NCBI GenBank assembly: GCA_023420415.1
Contig: JAEZWF010000041.1
Location: 1-56,186 of the forward strand
Length of the DNA: 56,186 nucleotides
Direction of reading: 5' to 3'
Source: Actinomycetes bacterium
GTDB taxonomy: Bacteria > Actinomycetota > Actinomycetes > Actinomycetales > Dermatophilaceae
The notes under the pieces were generated by a model. That model made no database searches, was not told the DNA's origin, and worked only from the letters and a program-made list of their open reading frames with translations. Of this stretch, positions 15,760 through 24,683 are shown in pieces. A program made the position numbers and the translations under genes. Position 1 is the stretch's first letter. Each line of letters opens with the position of its first letter.

Positions 15760-17013
15760 ATGGCCGATGCCGCCGCCCCACCGCGGCCACTGATCCCGCG
15801 GGTGCCCGCGCGGCGCATCGTGGGGGTCGACGTGGCCCGCGCGCTTGCCCTGGTCGGGATGATGGCGACGCACGTCATCCCGGGTCGGGTGGGCAACGAC
15901 GTCACGGCCGTGCAGCAGCTCGCGGGCGGTCGCGCGTCGGCACTGTTCGCCGTCCTCGCGGGCGTGAGCGTGGCCATCGTGACTGGGGGGACGACGCCGC
16001 TGCGCGGTCGTCAGAGGTATGCCGCGTCGGTGCGCCTCGTCGTGCGGGCTGGGCTGGTCTTTGCGCTCGGGTTGGTGCTCGGTGCGTTGCCGACCTGGAT
16101 CGCGGTGATCCTCAGCTACTACGGGGTGCTCTTCCTGTTCGCCCTGCCCTTCCTCGGGCTTGGTGCCCGCGCGTTGGCCCTGCTGGCCGCCGGCTGGGCG
16201 GTGGTGGCGCCGGTGGTGTCCCAGCTGGTGCGGCCCCACCTGCCCGAGCACACGACCGGCAGCCCGTCGCCGTCCGACCTCGCACACCCCTTCGACCTGC
16301 TGAGCCAGCTCCTCTTCGTCGGCTACTACCCGGCTTTCACCTGGGTCACCTACCTGCTCGCGGGTATGGCCCTGGGTCGCCTCGACCTCCGCCGTCGCGG
16401 CACCGACCTGGCCCTGCTCGCCGTGGGTCTCGTGCTGGCCGCCACCAGCATCGTGGTGTCCCGGATCCTCTTGTCCGGCAACGCGGCCCGCACCGCCCTG
16501 GCCACGACCTACCCCGGCGCGGCGAACCCCGACCCGTCCCTGCTGACCGATCCCGAGGCGTTGGACGCCACCTTGGCCGAGGGCCTGCACGGCACCACAC
16601 CGACCGGTTCGTGGTGGTGGCTCGCGACCGTGGCGCCGCACTCGGGCACCCCGCTCGACCTGGCCCAGACCGCAGGGAGCGCACTCGCGGTCCTCGGCCT
16701 GTGCCTCCTGGTGACCCGAGTCCGACGCAACCTCTGGGCCGCCGTCTTCGGGGCGGGAGCGATGACCCTGACGCTCTACAGCCTGCATGTCGCGGTGATG
16801 GCCCAGGGCTACTGGCCCCACTGGGAACGGCCGGAGGACTACCCCAAGCAGGTCGTCCTGGTACTGGCGGTGGGCGCCTTCTTCGCGCTCGTCCCGCTCA
16901 AGGGACCGCTCGAGACCGTGGTGGCCCGGGTCGCTCAGGTGGCGGGGTCGGCCGTCGTCGGCCAGCCTTCAAGTCGGGCGCCGGACCCACCGCAACAGGT
17001 CAGCCACCGCTGA
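15760..17013 (+). CDS. DUF1624 / heparan-alpha-glucosaminide N-acetyltransferase-like membrane protein
   Basis: 417 residues with about ten membrane helices. The start RRIVGVDVARALALVGMMATHV is the first-helix signature (R-x-x-xxDxxRG-like) of the DUF1624/YeiB acyltransferase-type membrane proteins, with LFAVLAGVSVAIVTGG next. The function is not proven; it is probably an acetyl or acyl transfer across the membrane. The ATG at 15760 is preceded by TTGACACGATGGGGGC, without a clear Shine-Dalgarno. It ends 61 nt before the FAD oxidoreductase and may be the first gene of that operon. Confidence 0.7.
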   Translation: MADAAAPPRPLIPRVPARRIVGVDVARALALVGMMATHVIPGRVGNDVTAVQQLAGGRASALFAVLAGVSVAIVTGGTTPLRGRQRYAASVRLVVRAGLVFALGLVLGALPTWIAVILSYYGVLFLFALPFLGLGARALALLAAGWAVVAPVVSQLVRPHLPEHTTGSPSPSDLAHPFDLLSQLLFVGYYPAFTWVTYLLAGMALGRLDLRRRGTDLALLAVGLVLAATSIVVSRILLSGNAARTALATTYPGAANPDPSLLTDPEALDATLAEGLHGTTPTGSWWWLATVAPHSGTPLDLAQTAGSALAVLGLCLLVTRVRRNLWAAVFGAGAMTLTLYSLHVAVMAQGYWPHWERPEDYPKQVVLVLAVGAFFALVPLKGPLETVVARVAQVAGSAVVGQPSSRAPDPPQQVSHR

Positions 17014-17074
17014 CCCATCCGCCGTCGCACCGGCCCCGAACCACCCGTGTCCGGATCACGACGGAAGGACCCCC

Positions 17075-18382
17075 ATGCCCGCCACGCGTCGCGCCGTCAT
17101 CGGCAGCGGCATCGCCGGCCTCGCGGCCGCCCATGTCCTGCAGGGGCATGGCCCGGTGACGCTGTACGAGGCCGACGATCGGCTCGGCGGCCACGCGGAC
17201 ACCCACGAGGTGCACGTCGACGGTCGCACCATCGGCATCGACACGGGCTTCATCGTGCACAACGACCGCACCTACCCGACCCTCCTGCGGCTCTTCGCCG
17301 AGCTCGGCGTGGCCACGCAGGAGTCGGACATGAGCATGTCGATCCGCACCGACTCCAGCGGGCTGGAGTACGCCGGTGCCAAGGGTGCCCGCGGTCTCTT
17401 CCCGCGGGCACGCAACCTGGCCGACCCGGCATACCTGCGCATGCTCACCGAGGTGCGGCGCTTCCACCGCGAGGCGACCGCCCTCCTCGGCCGCCGGGCC
17501 ACGGCCGTCGACCGGGACGAGCCGCTGCGCTCGTTCGTCGAGCGCTGCCGCTTCACCGACTACTTCGCCGACCACTTCCTCGAGCCGCTCGTGGCCTGCG
17601 TCTGGTCGTGCGACCCGGCCGACGCGCTGGACTACCCGGCGCGCTACCTCTTCGAGTTCCTCGACCACCACGGCATGCTCACCGTCTTCGGGTCGCCAAC
17701 CTGGCGCACGGTCGTGGGCGGCTCGGCGCGCTACGTCGAGGCCGTGGCCGCGGGCATCGATGACGTGCGGGTATGCCGCCCGGTCACCTCGGTCGAGGAC
17801 CGCGCCGACGGCGTCGTGGTGACCGACGCGACGGGGGAGTCCGACGTCTACGACCAGGTCGTCGTCGCGACCCACCCGCACCAGGCGCTGGCCATGCTGG
17901 CCGAGCCGACTGTGGCCCAGCGCGAGGTCCTCGGCTCGATCCACTACTCCCGCAACGTCGCCCAGCTGCACACCGACGGGTCGGTGCTGCCGCGCTCGCC
18001 CGGCGCACGCGCCTCGTGGAACTACTGGCGCCGCGACGTGGAGGGGGCCGGCGTCCTGGTCACCTACGACCTCTCGCGGCTCATGCGCATCGACGTCCCC
18101 GACCGGCGGTTCCTCGTCACGCTGAATGGGGTCGACGTCGTCGACCAGGCCAAGGTCATCGACACCATGCACTACGAGCACCCGCTCTACACGCCGGAAT
18201 CCGTTGCGGCACAGCGCCGCCTGCCCGAGCTCACCACCGGTCGAGTCGCCTTCGCCGGCGCCTACCACGGCTGGGGCTTCCACGAGGACGGCGCCCGCTC
18301 GGGTGTGGCCGCTGCCCGCGCCCTCGGCCACGAATGGGTCTCGCGGACGACCGAGCCGGTCATGCTCGGGAGCGTGTCGTGA
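17075..18382 (+). CDS. FAD-dependent amine-oxidase-like oxidoreductase (COG2907 type)
   Basis: 435 residues. The dinucleotide-binding loop VIGSGIAGLAAAHVL at residue 8 and the following YEADDRLGGHADT are the FAD-binding start of the amine oxidase/phytoene desaturase superfamily; the C-terminal FAD segment is RVAFAGAYHGWGFHEDGARSGV. In the COG2907 group this gene travels with DUF1365, a CFA-synthase-like methyltransferase and DUF1295, as here, and probably oxidises membrane fatty acyl chains. A GGAAGGA site precedes the ATG. First of five genes joined by 4-nt overlaps. Confidence 0.85.
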   Translation: MPATRRAVIGSGIAGLAAAHVLQGHGPVTLYEADDRLGGHADTHEVHVDGRTIGIDTGFIVHNDRTYPTLLRLFAELGVATQESDMSMSIRTDSSGLEYAGAKGARGLFPRARNLADPAYLRMLTEVRRFHREATALLGRRATAVDRDEPLRSFVERCRFTDYFADHFLEPLVACVWSCDPADALDYPARYLFEFLDHHGMLTVFGSPTWRTVVGGSARYVEAVAAGIDDVRVCRPVTSVEDRADGVVVTDATGESDVYDQVVVATHPHQALAMLAEPTVAQREVLGSIHYSRNVAQLHTDGSVLPRSPGARASWNYWRRDVEGAGVLVTYDLSRLMRIDVPDRRFLVTLNGVDVVDQAKVIDTMHYEHPLYTPESVAAQRRLPELTTGRVAFAGAYHGWGFHEDGARSGVAAARALGHEWVSRTTEPVMLGSVS

Positions 18383-19101
18383 CCGGGCCGCTCATCTACC
18401 GGACAGTGGTCCGGCACGCCCGCACCTCCCCGATCCGCCACGCGTTCCGGCACCGCAGCCACGCCTGGCTGGTCGACCTCGACGACCTGCCGCGGCTCGG
18501 CGTCCTGTCGCCACTGGCCCGGTTCGAGTCGCGCGACCACCTCGGCTCACCCGACCGCACCCTCCGGCAGAACCTCGACACCTACCTCGCCACCCAGGGC
18601 ATCGACCTGCGCGGTGGACGGATCCACATGCTCGCCATGCCGCGCGTGCTGGGCCTCGTCTTCAACCCCATGAGCGTGCACTGGTGCCACGACCCGCAGG
18701 GGCGCCTCGTCGCCACCGTCGTGGAGGTGCACAACACCTACGGCGACCGGCACGCCTACCTCGTGCGCACCGACGAGCGCGGCCGGGCCGAGGTCGACAA
18801 GGCGTTCTACGTCTCACCGTTCAACGACGTGTCCGGCAGGTATGACCTCAAGCTGCCCGAGCCCGACGACCGGTTGAGCCTGCATGTCGTGCTCCACCGG
18901 CCCGGGCACGACCCGTTCGTCGCGACCGTCTCGGGCGTCGCCGAGCCGGTCACGCGCCTGGCCGTCCTGCGCCTCGCGCTGACCCAGCCACTCGAGCCGC
19001 TGGCCGTCATGGCCCGCATCCGGTGGCACGGCATACGCCTCTGGGCCCGCAAGCTCCCGATCCAACCCCGTCCCCACCACCGTCAGGAGGCCGTTCAGTG
19101 A
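18379..19101 (+). CDS. DUF1365 family protein
   Basis: 240 residues. Family marks: YRTVVRHARTSPIRHAFRHRSHAWLVDLDDLP at the start, MLAMPRVLGLVFNPMSVHWCHD, and AFYVSPFNDVSGRYDL. Biochemical role unknown; the constant partner of COG2907 oxidoreductases and CFA-like methyltransferases in clusters linked to modified membrane lipids. GTG overlaps the previous TGA (GTGA). Confidence 0.85.
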   Translation: MTGPLIYRTVVRHARTSPIRHAFRHRSHAWLVDLDDLPRLGVLSPLARFESRDHLGSPDRTLRQNLDTYLATQGIDLRGGRIHMLAMPRVLGLVFNPMSVHWCHDPQGRLVATVVEVHNTYGDRHAYLVRTDERGRAEVDKAFYVSPFNDVSGRYDLKLPEPDDRLSLHVVLHRPGHDPFVATVSGVAEPVTRLAVLRLALTQPLEPLAVMARIRWHGIRLWARKLPIQPRPHHRQEAVQ

Positions 19102-20432
19102 CCACCGCCGATCTCCGCCTTGCGCCGCGGCCGTCGATCGACCCGCGTCGCTGGCCCGACCTCGCGGCCTCACGCCGGCGGGCTCGCCGCCGCGTCGAGG
19201 CCAAGGTGGCCGAGCAGATCTTCCGAGCGGCCGTGCGCCGGCTCGCGGTGCGTGTGGAGCTGGGTGACACCGTCCTCGGTGGTGCCGCGACCGACCCGGA
19301 CGCCCCGGTCATGCAGATCGCCCGACCCGACGCGTTCTTCGCGGCCGTCGGCGCGGACGGCCTCATCGGGTTCGGTGAGTCCTACATGGCGGGTGACTGG
19401 GACTCGCCCGACCTCGCCTCGCTGCTGGAGGTGTTCGCGGCCCAGATGGCCACGCTCGTGCCTGCGCCGCTGCAACGGCTGCGCGCCTTCTACGTCGCGA
19501 AGAACCCACGGGCAGAACGGAACTCGACGCGCAACACCCGCAACAACATCGCACGGCACTACGACCTGTCGAACGACCTGTTCGCGTCGTTCCTGGACGA
19601 GACCATGTCCTACTCCTCGGCGCTGTTCGAGGGTGAGACGTCGCCCGGGGCCTCGGTCGCCGACGAGCAGACGACGGTATGCCGGCCGGTCACCCGACCT
19701 GGCTGGGCCGACCTCGTGCCCGCCCAGCAGCGCAAGGTCGACCGCATCCTCGACGCGGCCGGCGTGGGTGAGGGCACCCGGGTTCTCGAGATCGGCACCG
19801 GTTGGGGCGAGCTCGCGATCCGCGCCGCCGGGCGTGGGGCCACGGTGCGCAGCGTCACCCTGTCCAGCGAGCAGCTCGACGTGGCCCGGCAGCGCGTCGC
19901 CGACGCCGGCCTGTCCGACCGGGTGCAGGTCGACCTGCTCGACTACCGAGCGGTGCAGGGCCAGTACGACGCCGTCGTGTCGGTCGAGATGATCGAGGCG
20001 GTCGGGCACCAGTACTGGGGCGAGTACTTCCGCACCATCGACCGGGTGCTTGCCCCCGGCGGCACCGTCGCCATCCAGGCGATCACGATGCCGCACGACC
20101 GGATGCTCGCCACCCGCAACACCTACACCTGGATCAACAAGTACATCTTCCCCGGCGGCTTCCTGCCCTCCACCGAGGCGCTCGACGACCGAAGCCGCAC
20201 CCACAGCAGCCTGCGCCTGTCCGAGCGGTTCTCCTTCGGCCAGCACTACGCGCAGACCCTGCGGCTGTGGGACGAGCGGTTCGTCGGCTCCCTCGAGCGA
20301 GTTCGCTCGCTCGGCTTCGACGAGGTGTTCGACCGGATGTGGCACTTCTACCTCGAGTACTCCCAGGCCGGGTTCCGGTCGGGCTACCTCGATGTCCAGC
20401 AGCTCGTCTTCCGCCGGGAGGTCCAGGCATGA
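19098..20432 (+). CDS. CFA-synthase-like SAM methyltransferase, copy 1
   Basis: 444 residues. NIARHYDLSNDLFASFLDETMSYSSALF starts the catalytic domain; the SAM loop is VLEIGTGWGELAIRAAGRG, followed by VSVEMIEAVGHQYW. In classic cyclopropane synthases and mycolate methyltransferases the segment is YSC(A/G)Y; here it is YSSALF, so the active-site Cys is replaced by Ser. A different chemistry from cyclopropanation (for example methyl transfer to an activated chain) is possible. GTGA overlap with DUF1365. Confidence 0.88.
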   Translation: MTTADLRLAPRPSIDPRRWPDLAASRRRARRRVEAKVAEQIFRAAVRRLAVRVELGDTVLGGAATDPDAPVMQIARPDAFFAAVGADGLIGFGESYMAGDWDSPDLASLLEVFAAQMATLVPAPLQRLRAFYVAKNPRAERNSTRNTRNNIARHYDLSNDLFASFLDETMSYSSALFEGETSPGASVADEQTTVCRPVTRPGWADLVPAQQRKVDRILDAAGVGEGTRVLEIGTGWGELAIRAAGRGATVRSVTLSSEQLDVARQRVADAGLSDRVQVDLLDYRAVQGQYDAVVSVEMIEAVGHQYWGEYFRTIDRVLAPGGTVAIQAITMPHDRMLATRNTYTWINKYIFPGGFLPSTEALDDRSRTHSSLRLSERFSFGQHYAQTLRLWDERFVGSLERVRSLGFDEVFDRMWHFYLEYSQAGFRSGYLDVQQLVFRREVQA

Positions 20433-21760
20433 CCACGCTCGAGATCAAGCCGACCAAGTCGGGTGGAAACCCCTCTAGTGCAACGGGTTCCGGCCTCGCC
20501 TCGCAGTTTGCCCGTGCGCTCGAACCGGTTGTCGGTGGCGAGCTCCCTGTGCGCCTGACCCTGTGGGACGGCAGCTCGGCCGGCCCGGCAGACGCTCCTC
20601 GGGTCGTCGTGCGGTCACCGCGCGCGCTGCGTCGCCTGCTGTGGCACCCGGGTGAGCTGGGTGCCGCCCAGGCCTACGTCACGGGTGAGCTGGAGGTCGA
20701 GGGCGACCTTGACGCGGCTCTCACCCACGTATGGGGAGTGGCCCACGACCGCGGGCTCAGCGGCATACGCCTCACGCCGCCGGCGCTGGCCGACCTGGCC
20801 AAGTTGGCTCGGTCAGCGGGTGTGCTCGGACGACCACTGCCGCCGCCGGCAAGCCAGGCGGTCGTTCGTGGCCGGCTCCACAGCCTGGGCCGTGACCGGG
20901 CCGTCATCAGCCACCACTACGACCTGTCCAACGACTTCTACGCGCTGATCCTCGACCCGCACCTGTCCTACTCGTGCGCCTACTGGCGATCTGACGACCC
21001 CGGCTACACGCTCCAGGATGCCCAGCGCGACAAGTTCGAGCTGGTCGGCCGCAAGCTCGGTCTGCGTGAGGGGGCGAGACTGCTCGACGTCGGCTGCGGC
21101 TGGGGTTCGATGAGCCTGTATGCCGCGGAGCACTTCGGCGCGCAGGTGACCGGTGTGACCATTTCGGCCGAGCAGAAGCGCTTTGCGGACAACAGGATTC
21201 GTGAGCGCGGACTGCAGGACCGCGTGGAGATCCGGTTGCAGGACTACCGCGACGTGCACGAGGACGGCTTCGACGCGGTCGTGTCGCTCGAGATGGGCGA
21301 GCACGTGGGGGAGAAGAACTACGCGACCTACGCGCGGGTCCTCCACGACGCGGTGCGCCCCGGTGGACGCGTGCTGGTGCAGCAGATGTCGCGACGTGGT
21401 CGTCACCCGGGTGGTGGGCCGTTCATCGAGTCCTTCATTGCACCCGACATGACGATGCGACCCGTCGGCGAGACCGTGTCCCTCCTGGAAGGGGCAGGGC
21501 TCGAGGTGCGTGACGTGCATGCGCTGCGTGAGCACTACGTCCGCACGGTGGCGGCGTGGCACGACACGTTCGAGGCCAACCACGACCGGGTCGTCGAGCT
21601 GGTGGGTGAAGAGGTTGCCCGGGTCTGGCGGCTCTACCTCGTCGGCGGCGCCATGGCCTTCCGTGATGGCCGCATGGGAGTCGACCAGATCCTCTCGGTG
21701 CGGCCCGGTGCGAACGGCGCAGCAGACCTCGAGCCGGCGCGTCCGCAAGGGTGGTCATGA
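20429..21760 (+). CDS. CFA-synthase-like SAM methyltransferase, copy 2
   Basis: 443 residues. Catalytic domain marks: HYDLSNDFYALILDPHLSYSCAYW with the expected Cys, SAM loop LLDVGCGWGSMSLYAAEHFG, and VSLEMGEHVGEKNY. The N-terminal about 130 residues form the usual lipid-docking domain. It is only distantly like copy 1, so not a recent duplicate; the pair probably acts in sequence or on different acyl positions of phospholipid chains. ATGA overlaps join it to copy 1 and to DUF1295. Confidence 0.9.
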   Translation: MTTLEIKPTKSGGNPSSATGSGLASQFARALEPVVGGELPVRLTLWDGSSAGPADAPRVVVRSPRALRRLLWHPGELGAAQAYVTGELEVEGDLDAALTHVWGVAHDRGLSGIRLTPPALADLAKLARSAGVLGRPLPPPASQAVVRGRLHSLGRDRAVISHHYDLSNDFYALILDPHLSYSCAYWRSDDPGYTLQDAQRDKFELVGRKLGLREGARLLDVGCGWGSMSLYAAEHFGAQVTGVTISAEQKRFADNRIRERGLQDRVEIRLQDYRDVHEDGFDAVVSLEMGEHVGEKNYATYARVLHDAVRPGGRVLVQQMSRRGRHPGGGPFIESFIAPDMTMRPVGETVSLLEGAGLEVRDVHALREHYVRTVAAWHDTFEANHDRVVELVGEEVARVWRLYLVGGAMAFRDGRMGVDQILSVRPGANGAADLEPARPQGWS

Positions 21761-22554
21761 CCTTCGAACTGTCGAACTTCGTTGCGGTGAGCGGCTTTTC
21801 GCTGCTCGCGATAGTGGTGCTGATGGCCCTGACGGCGCGTGAGGGGCGCCGTCAGGGCCGGGTCAGCGTGGTCGACACGACGTGGGGCCTCGGCTTCGTG
21901 GTCGTCGCAGCGGTGGCCGCGGTCGTCGGTGACGGCATGGCGTGGCGAAGGCTCGTGCTGCTCGTCCTCGTGGCCGTGTGGGGGCTGCGACTCGCCCGGC
22001 ACATGCACCGCCGCAACGCCGGCAAGGGCGAGGACCCGCGGTATGCCGCGATGCTCGAGAAGGAGGGCGGCAACCCGACCTGGGTGGCGGTGCGCAAGGT
22101 GTACGCCGTACAGGGTCTGGCGCTGTGGTTCGTGTCGCTCCCGGTCCAGGTGAGCGCTGCCGCCGGCCCGGGCATCCCGCTGGTCGCCGTCGCCGGGATC
22201 CTGCTCTGGCTCGTCGGGTTCGTCTTCGAGGCGGTGGGTGACCGTCAGCTGGCTGCGTTCAAGGCCGACCCGGCCAACCGGGGGAAGGTGATGGACCGCG
22301 GCCTGTGGGCGTGGACCCGGCACCCCAACTACTTCGGTGACTCCAGCGTCTGGTGGGGCCTGTGGCTCATTGCCGCCAGCGCCTGGCCGGGCGTCCTCAC
22401 GGTCCTGTCCCCGGTCGCCATGACCTACTTCCTCGTCTTCGCCACGGGTGCCCGGCTCCTCGAGCAGCACATGGCCGAGCGACCGGGCTACGCGGCATAC
22501 CAACGGCGCACGTCCTACTTCCTGCCGCGACCGCCGAAGCGTGAGGCCGCCTAG
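21757..22554 (+). CDS. DUF1295 membrane protein (steroid 5-alpha-reductase-like)
   Basis: 265 residues, about seven membrane helices. The C-terminal signature WAWTRHPNYFGDSSVWWGLWL and the later RLLEQHMAERPGYAAYQRRTSYFLP are typical of DUF1295 and of ICMT/5-alpha-reductase-like NADPH-binding membrane enzymes. It probably reduces a double bond or handles the lipid product of the operon. ATGA overlap with CFA copy 2. Its TAG shares the tetranucleotide CTAG with the stop of the convergent next gene. Confidence 0.85.
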   Translation: MTFELSNFVAVSGFSLLAIVVLMALTAREGRRQGRVSVVDTTWGLGFVVVAAVAAVVGDGMAWRRLVLLVLVAVWGLRLARHMHRRNAGKGEDPRYAAMLEKEGGNPTWVAVRKVYAVQGLALWFVSLPVQVSAAAGPGIPLVAVAGILLWLVGFVFEAVGDRQLAAFKADPANRGKVMDRGLWAWTRHPNYFGDSSVWWGLWLIAASAWPGVLTVLSPVAMTYFLVFATGARLLEQHMAERPGYAAYQRRTSYFLPRPPKREAA

Positions 22555-22853
22555 CTCCCGTCGGTGTAGGTGACTGGCTTGCCGGTCTCGGTGGCATAGG
22601 CGATCTCGCCGCGCGTGGACTCGCCGACGTAGCCGCCGGGGTTCACGACAAGGACCCGGTCGGCCAGGTCGATCTTGCGCCGGTGCAGAGCGTCGAGCGC
22701 AGCCTTCTGCTCCGGCGTGATCGTCGCTGCACCGACCTCGCCTGGTGCGAGGACAATGACCCCCGCGAAGGTGAGGTCACGGTTCGCCGCCGTCATCTCC
22801 TCGGCGAACCGCATCGAGCCACAGATGCACACGATCTCGGGTCGGTCGGTCAC
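22551..22853 (-). CDS. Small Rossmann-like protein, nucleoside 2-deoxyribosyltransferase-like
   Basis: 100 residues. VCICGSMRFAEEMTAANRDLTFAGVIVLAP, then KIDLADRVLVVNPGGYVGESTRGEIAYATETGKPVTY: the pattern of a glycine-rich first strand and a GESTRxEIAYA helix is that of the deoxyribosyltransferase/DUF4406-like fold. Activity not proven. GTG 22853 follows AAGGAG. Confidence 0.6.
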   Translation of the reverse strand: MTDRPEIVCICGSMRFAEEMTAANRDLTFAGVIVLAPGEVGAATITPEQKAALDALHRRKIDLADRVLVVNPGGYVGESTRGEIAYATETGKPVTYTDGS

Positions 22854-22900
22854 GCAGCTCCTTGGGTTGGCGGGCGACACGGGTGAGGGACCAGTCACTC

Positions 22901-22906
22901 TAGGCT
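22901..22906 (+). promoter_or_regulatory. -10 box TAGGCT, leaderless HIT gene
   Basis: TAGGCT-GCCCTGC-GTG, a 7-nt gap to the start codon, no Shine-Dalgarno. Confidence 0.55.
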
Positions 22907-22913
22907 GCCCTGC

Positions 22914-23336
22914 GTGGACTGCCTCTTCTGCGACATCGTTGACGGCCGCGTGCCGGCCACCGTCGTGGTCGACGAACCGTTCGTGCTCGGGTTCCTCGAC
23001 ACCCGACCCGTCTTCAAGGGCCACGTGCTGCTCGTGCCGCGCATCCACGTCGACACGCTCGTCGACCTCCCCACCGAGCTGTTGCCACCCCTCATGGGTG
23101 CCGTCCAGCGCACCGCGGCTGCGGTCGTGACCGGCCTCGGCGCGCAGGGCTCGTTCGTCGCCTGCAACAACGTGGTCTCACAGTCGGTGCCGCACCTGCA
23201 CTGGCACGTCGTGCCGCGCACCAAGGGTGACGGCCTGCGGGGCTTCTTCTGGCCCCGCACCAAGTACGCCTCGGACGAGGAGGCGCAGGAGTATGCCGTC
23301 CGCGTCGCCGGCGCACTCGCGCCACCCGCGGTGTGA
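22914..23336 (+). CDS. HIT family nucleotide-binding hydrolase
   Basis: 140 residues, GTG start. Zinc knuckle CLFC at residues 3-6 and the histidine triad H94-L-H96-W-H98 (HLHWHVVPR) are intact, so it should hydrolyse or transfer nucleotidyl groups; the in vivo substrate is unknown. Its 3' end and the following 125 bp form the junction copied further on: a diverged version of the last codons (VAGALAPP) recurs at about 25272-25345. Confidence 0.9.
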   Translation: MDCLFCDIVDGRVPATVVVDEPFVLGFLDTRPVFKGHVLLVPRIHVDTLVDLPTELLPPLMGAVQRTAAAVVTGLGAQGSFVACNNVVSQSVPHLHWHVVPRTKGDGLRGFFWPRTKYASDEEAQEYAVRVAGALAPPAV

Positions 23337-23369
23337 GCGAGGCTGTCGCACGGGCGGTGCAGGATGGCG

Positions 23370-23463
23370 GGGTGCGCACCCACACCGTGATGGACTCCCC
23401 GGTCGGTCACCTCACCATCGTGTCCGTCGAGGGCGCCGTCGTGCGGCTCCACATGGACTGGGA
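23370..23463 (+). repeat. Direct repeat, left copy (ogt 5' end)
   Basis: 94 bp identical to 25640-25733. Homology continues upstream to about 23343 with mismatches. It marks the left border of the DUF262-HEPN island. Confidence 0.9.
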
Positions 23464-23476
23464 GGAGCGGGGGTAG
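23372..23476 (+). pseudogene. Truncated ogt fragment
   Basis: Reads the first 30 codons of ogt (VRTHTVMDSPVGHLTIVSVE...HMDW) and then runs into island sequence and a TAG. It lacks the catalytic PCHRV. The CAGGAT -10-like box 6 nt before the GTG is kept, so a short peptide may still be made. Confidence 0.85.
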
Positions 23477-23555
23477 CGCGGCGAGGGGGAACTGGGAATT
23501 AGGTGCCCCGAGGAAACACTCACAGTGCCACCAGTGTGAAAACTGACGTAGAAGG

Positions 23556-23561
23556 TAGGTT
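23556..23561 (+). promoter_or_regulatory. -10 box TAGGTT, DUF262 gene
   Basis: TAGGTT-CGGCGC-ATG, a 6-nt gap. The AGTGTGAAAACTGACG stretch just upstream would hold the -35. Even this foreign-looking gene pair has the leaderless layout. Confidence 0.5.
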
Positions 23562-23567
23562 CGGCGC

Positions 23568-24683
23568 ATGGCCGCCAAACACGTGGATGTGACGCAAGAT
23601 CTGCTGGACCGCACCCTCTCAGACGAGGAGCTGGACGATCTCGCGGATGGCGATGAGAAGCCCGTTGAGGTCACATACCAGACCCAAGACTATCCGGTCG
23701 ATGGCTTGGTAAAGCGGCTCAATGACGGCGCGATGCTGATCCCTCAATTCGGCAACGTAGACGAGAGGGTTCAAACGGCTGGCTTCCAACGCGGCTTCGT
23801 GTGGAACAAGGCGCAGATGGATCGCTATATCGAGAGTCTCCTGTTGGGCTATCCCATTCCTGGAATCTTCCTCGTTCGCCAGGAAGATAAGCGCCTCCTC
23901 GTTCTCGATGGCCAACAGCGACTGGAGACGCTGCGGCGCTTTTACGACGGCCTTCACGATGACCGAAAGTTCGCTCTTCAAAACGTCGGCGAGGCGCTTA
24001 AGGGGACGACCTACAAGACACTTGATGGTGAACTAAAGCGTCGGCTTGATGACTCCTATATGCAGGCCACAGTAGTGGTGGCCGACGGATCGGCTGAAGT
24101 CGATGACGCCATCTACCAGATCTTCGAGCGACTGAACGCTGGTGGGACGCAACTCACGCCACATGAGATACGAGTCGCGCTCTACTCTGGGGCGTTGATG
24201 ACCTCCGTCGAGCGTCTGAACGAGGATGCCAACTGGCGCGCCATGTTCGGAGCCAAGAGCAAGCGCATTCGAGATCATGAAGTGATACTTCGCGTGTTGG
24301 CCTTGAGCGAAATGGCGGACCAGTACGCCAAGCCCCTGAAGCAGTTCCTTAATCTCTACGCCAAGATCAATCGGGAATTGGCGGTTGATGCCACGAAGGT
24401 TGGCGAGAGGTTTCTACGTGCGGCTGAAGTCCTCAACGAGCAAGTCGGGCCCCGCGCCGTGCGGGCAAGTCGGGGGGGCAGTTTCAACGCAGCAGTTGCT
24501 GAGGCGGTTTTCGTTGCGACCATGGAAGCAGTGGAAAAGGATTTGAGTCTCTCTGGCCTCGCTAGCAAGATCGAAGACCTTAATGCCGACGAGGAGTTCC
24601 AGACCTCCACGACCAGCGGGACATCGTCCAAGGATCAAGTCGAGGCGCGTCTGTCCACGGCCCGTAGGCATATCCTGCGATGA
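23568..24683 (+). CDS. DUF262 domain protein (ParB/Srx-like nuclease fold)
   Basis: 371 residues. FQRGFVWNKAQMDRYIESLLLGYPIPGIFL (residues about 73-102) and LVLDGQQRLETLRRF with D114-G-Q-Q-R118 are the DUF262 core, followed by IFERLNAGGTQLTPHEIR. DUF262 is found in GmrSD-type and other phage-defence proteins, where it binds or hydrolyses NTP and directs cleavage. The usual DUF1524 HNH partner domain is absent here; instead a HEPN protein is encoded next to it with an ATGA overlap. Rows counted by eye are about 60% GC against about 67-72% around, with many TAT, AAG/AAA and GAT codons and no GTATGCC motif: signs of transfer. Confidence 0.85.
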   Translation: MAAKHVDVTQDLLDRTLSDEELDDLADGDEKPVEVTYQTQDYPVDGLVKRLNDGAMLIPQFGNVDERVQTAGFQRGFVWNKAQMDRYIESLLLGYPIPGIFLVRQEDKRLLVLDGQQRLETLRRFYDGLHDDRKFALQNVGEALKGTTYKTLDGELKRRLDDSYMQATVVVADGSAEVDDAIYQIFERLNAGGTQLTPHEIRVALYSGALMTSVERLNEDANWRAMFGAKSKRIRDHEVILRVLALSEMADQYAKPLKQFLNLYAKINRELAVDATKVGERFLRAAEVLNEQVGPRAVRASRGGSFNAAVAEAVFVATMEAVEKDLSLSGLASKIEDLNADEEFQTSTTSGTSSKDQVEARLSTARRHILR

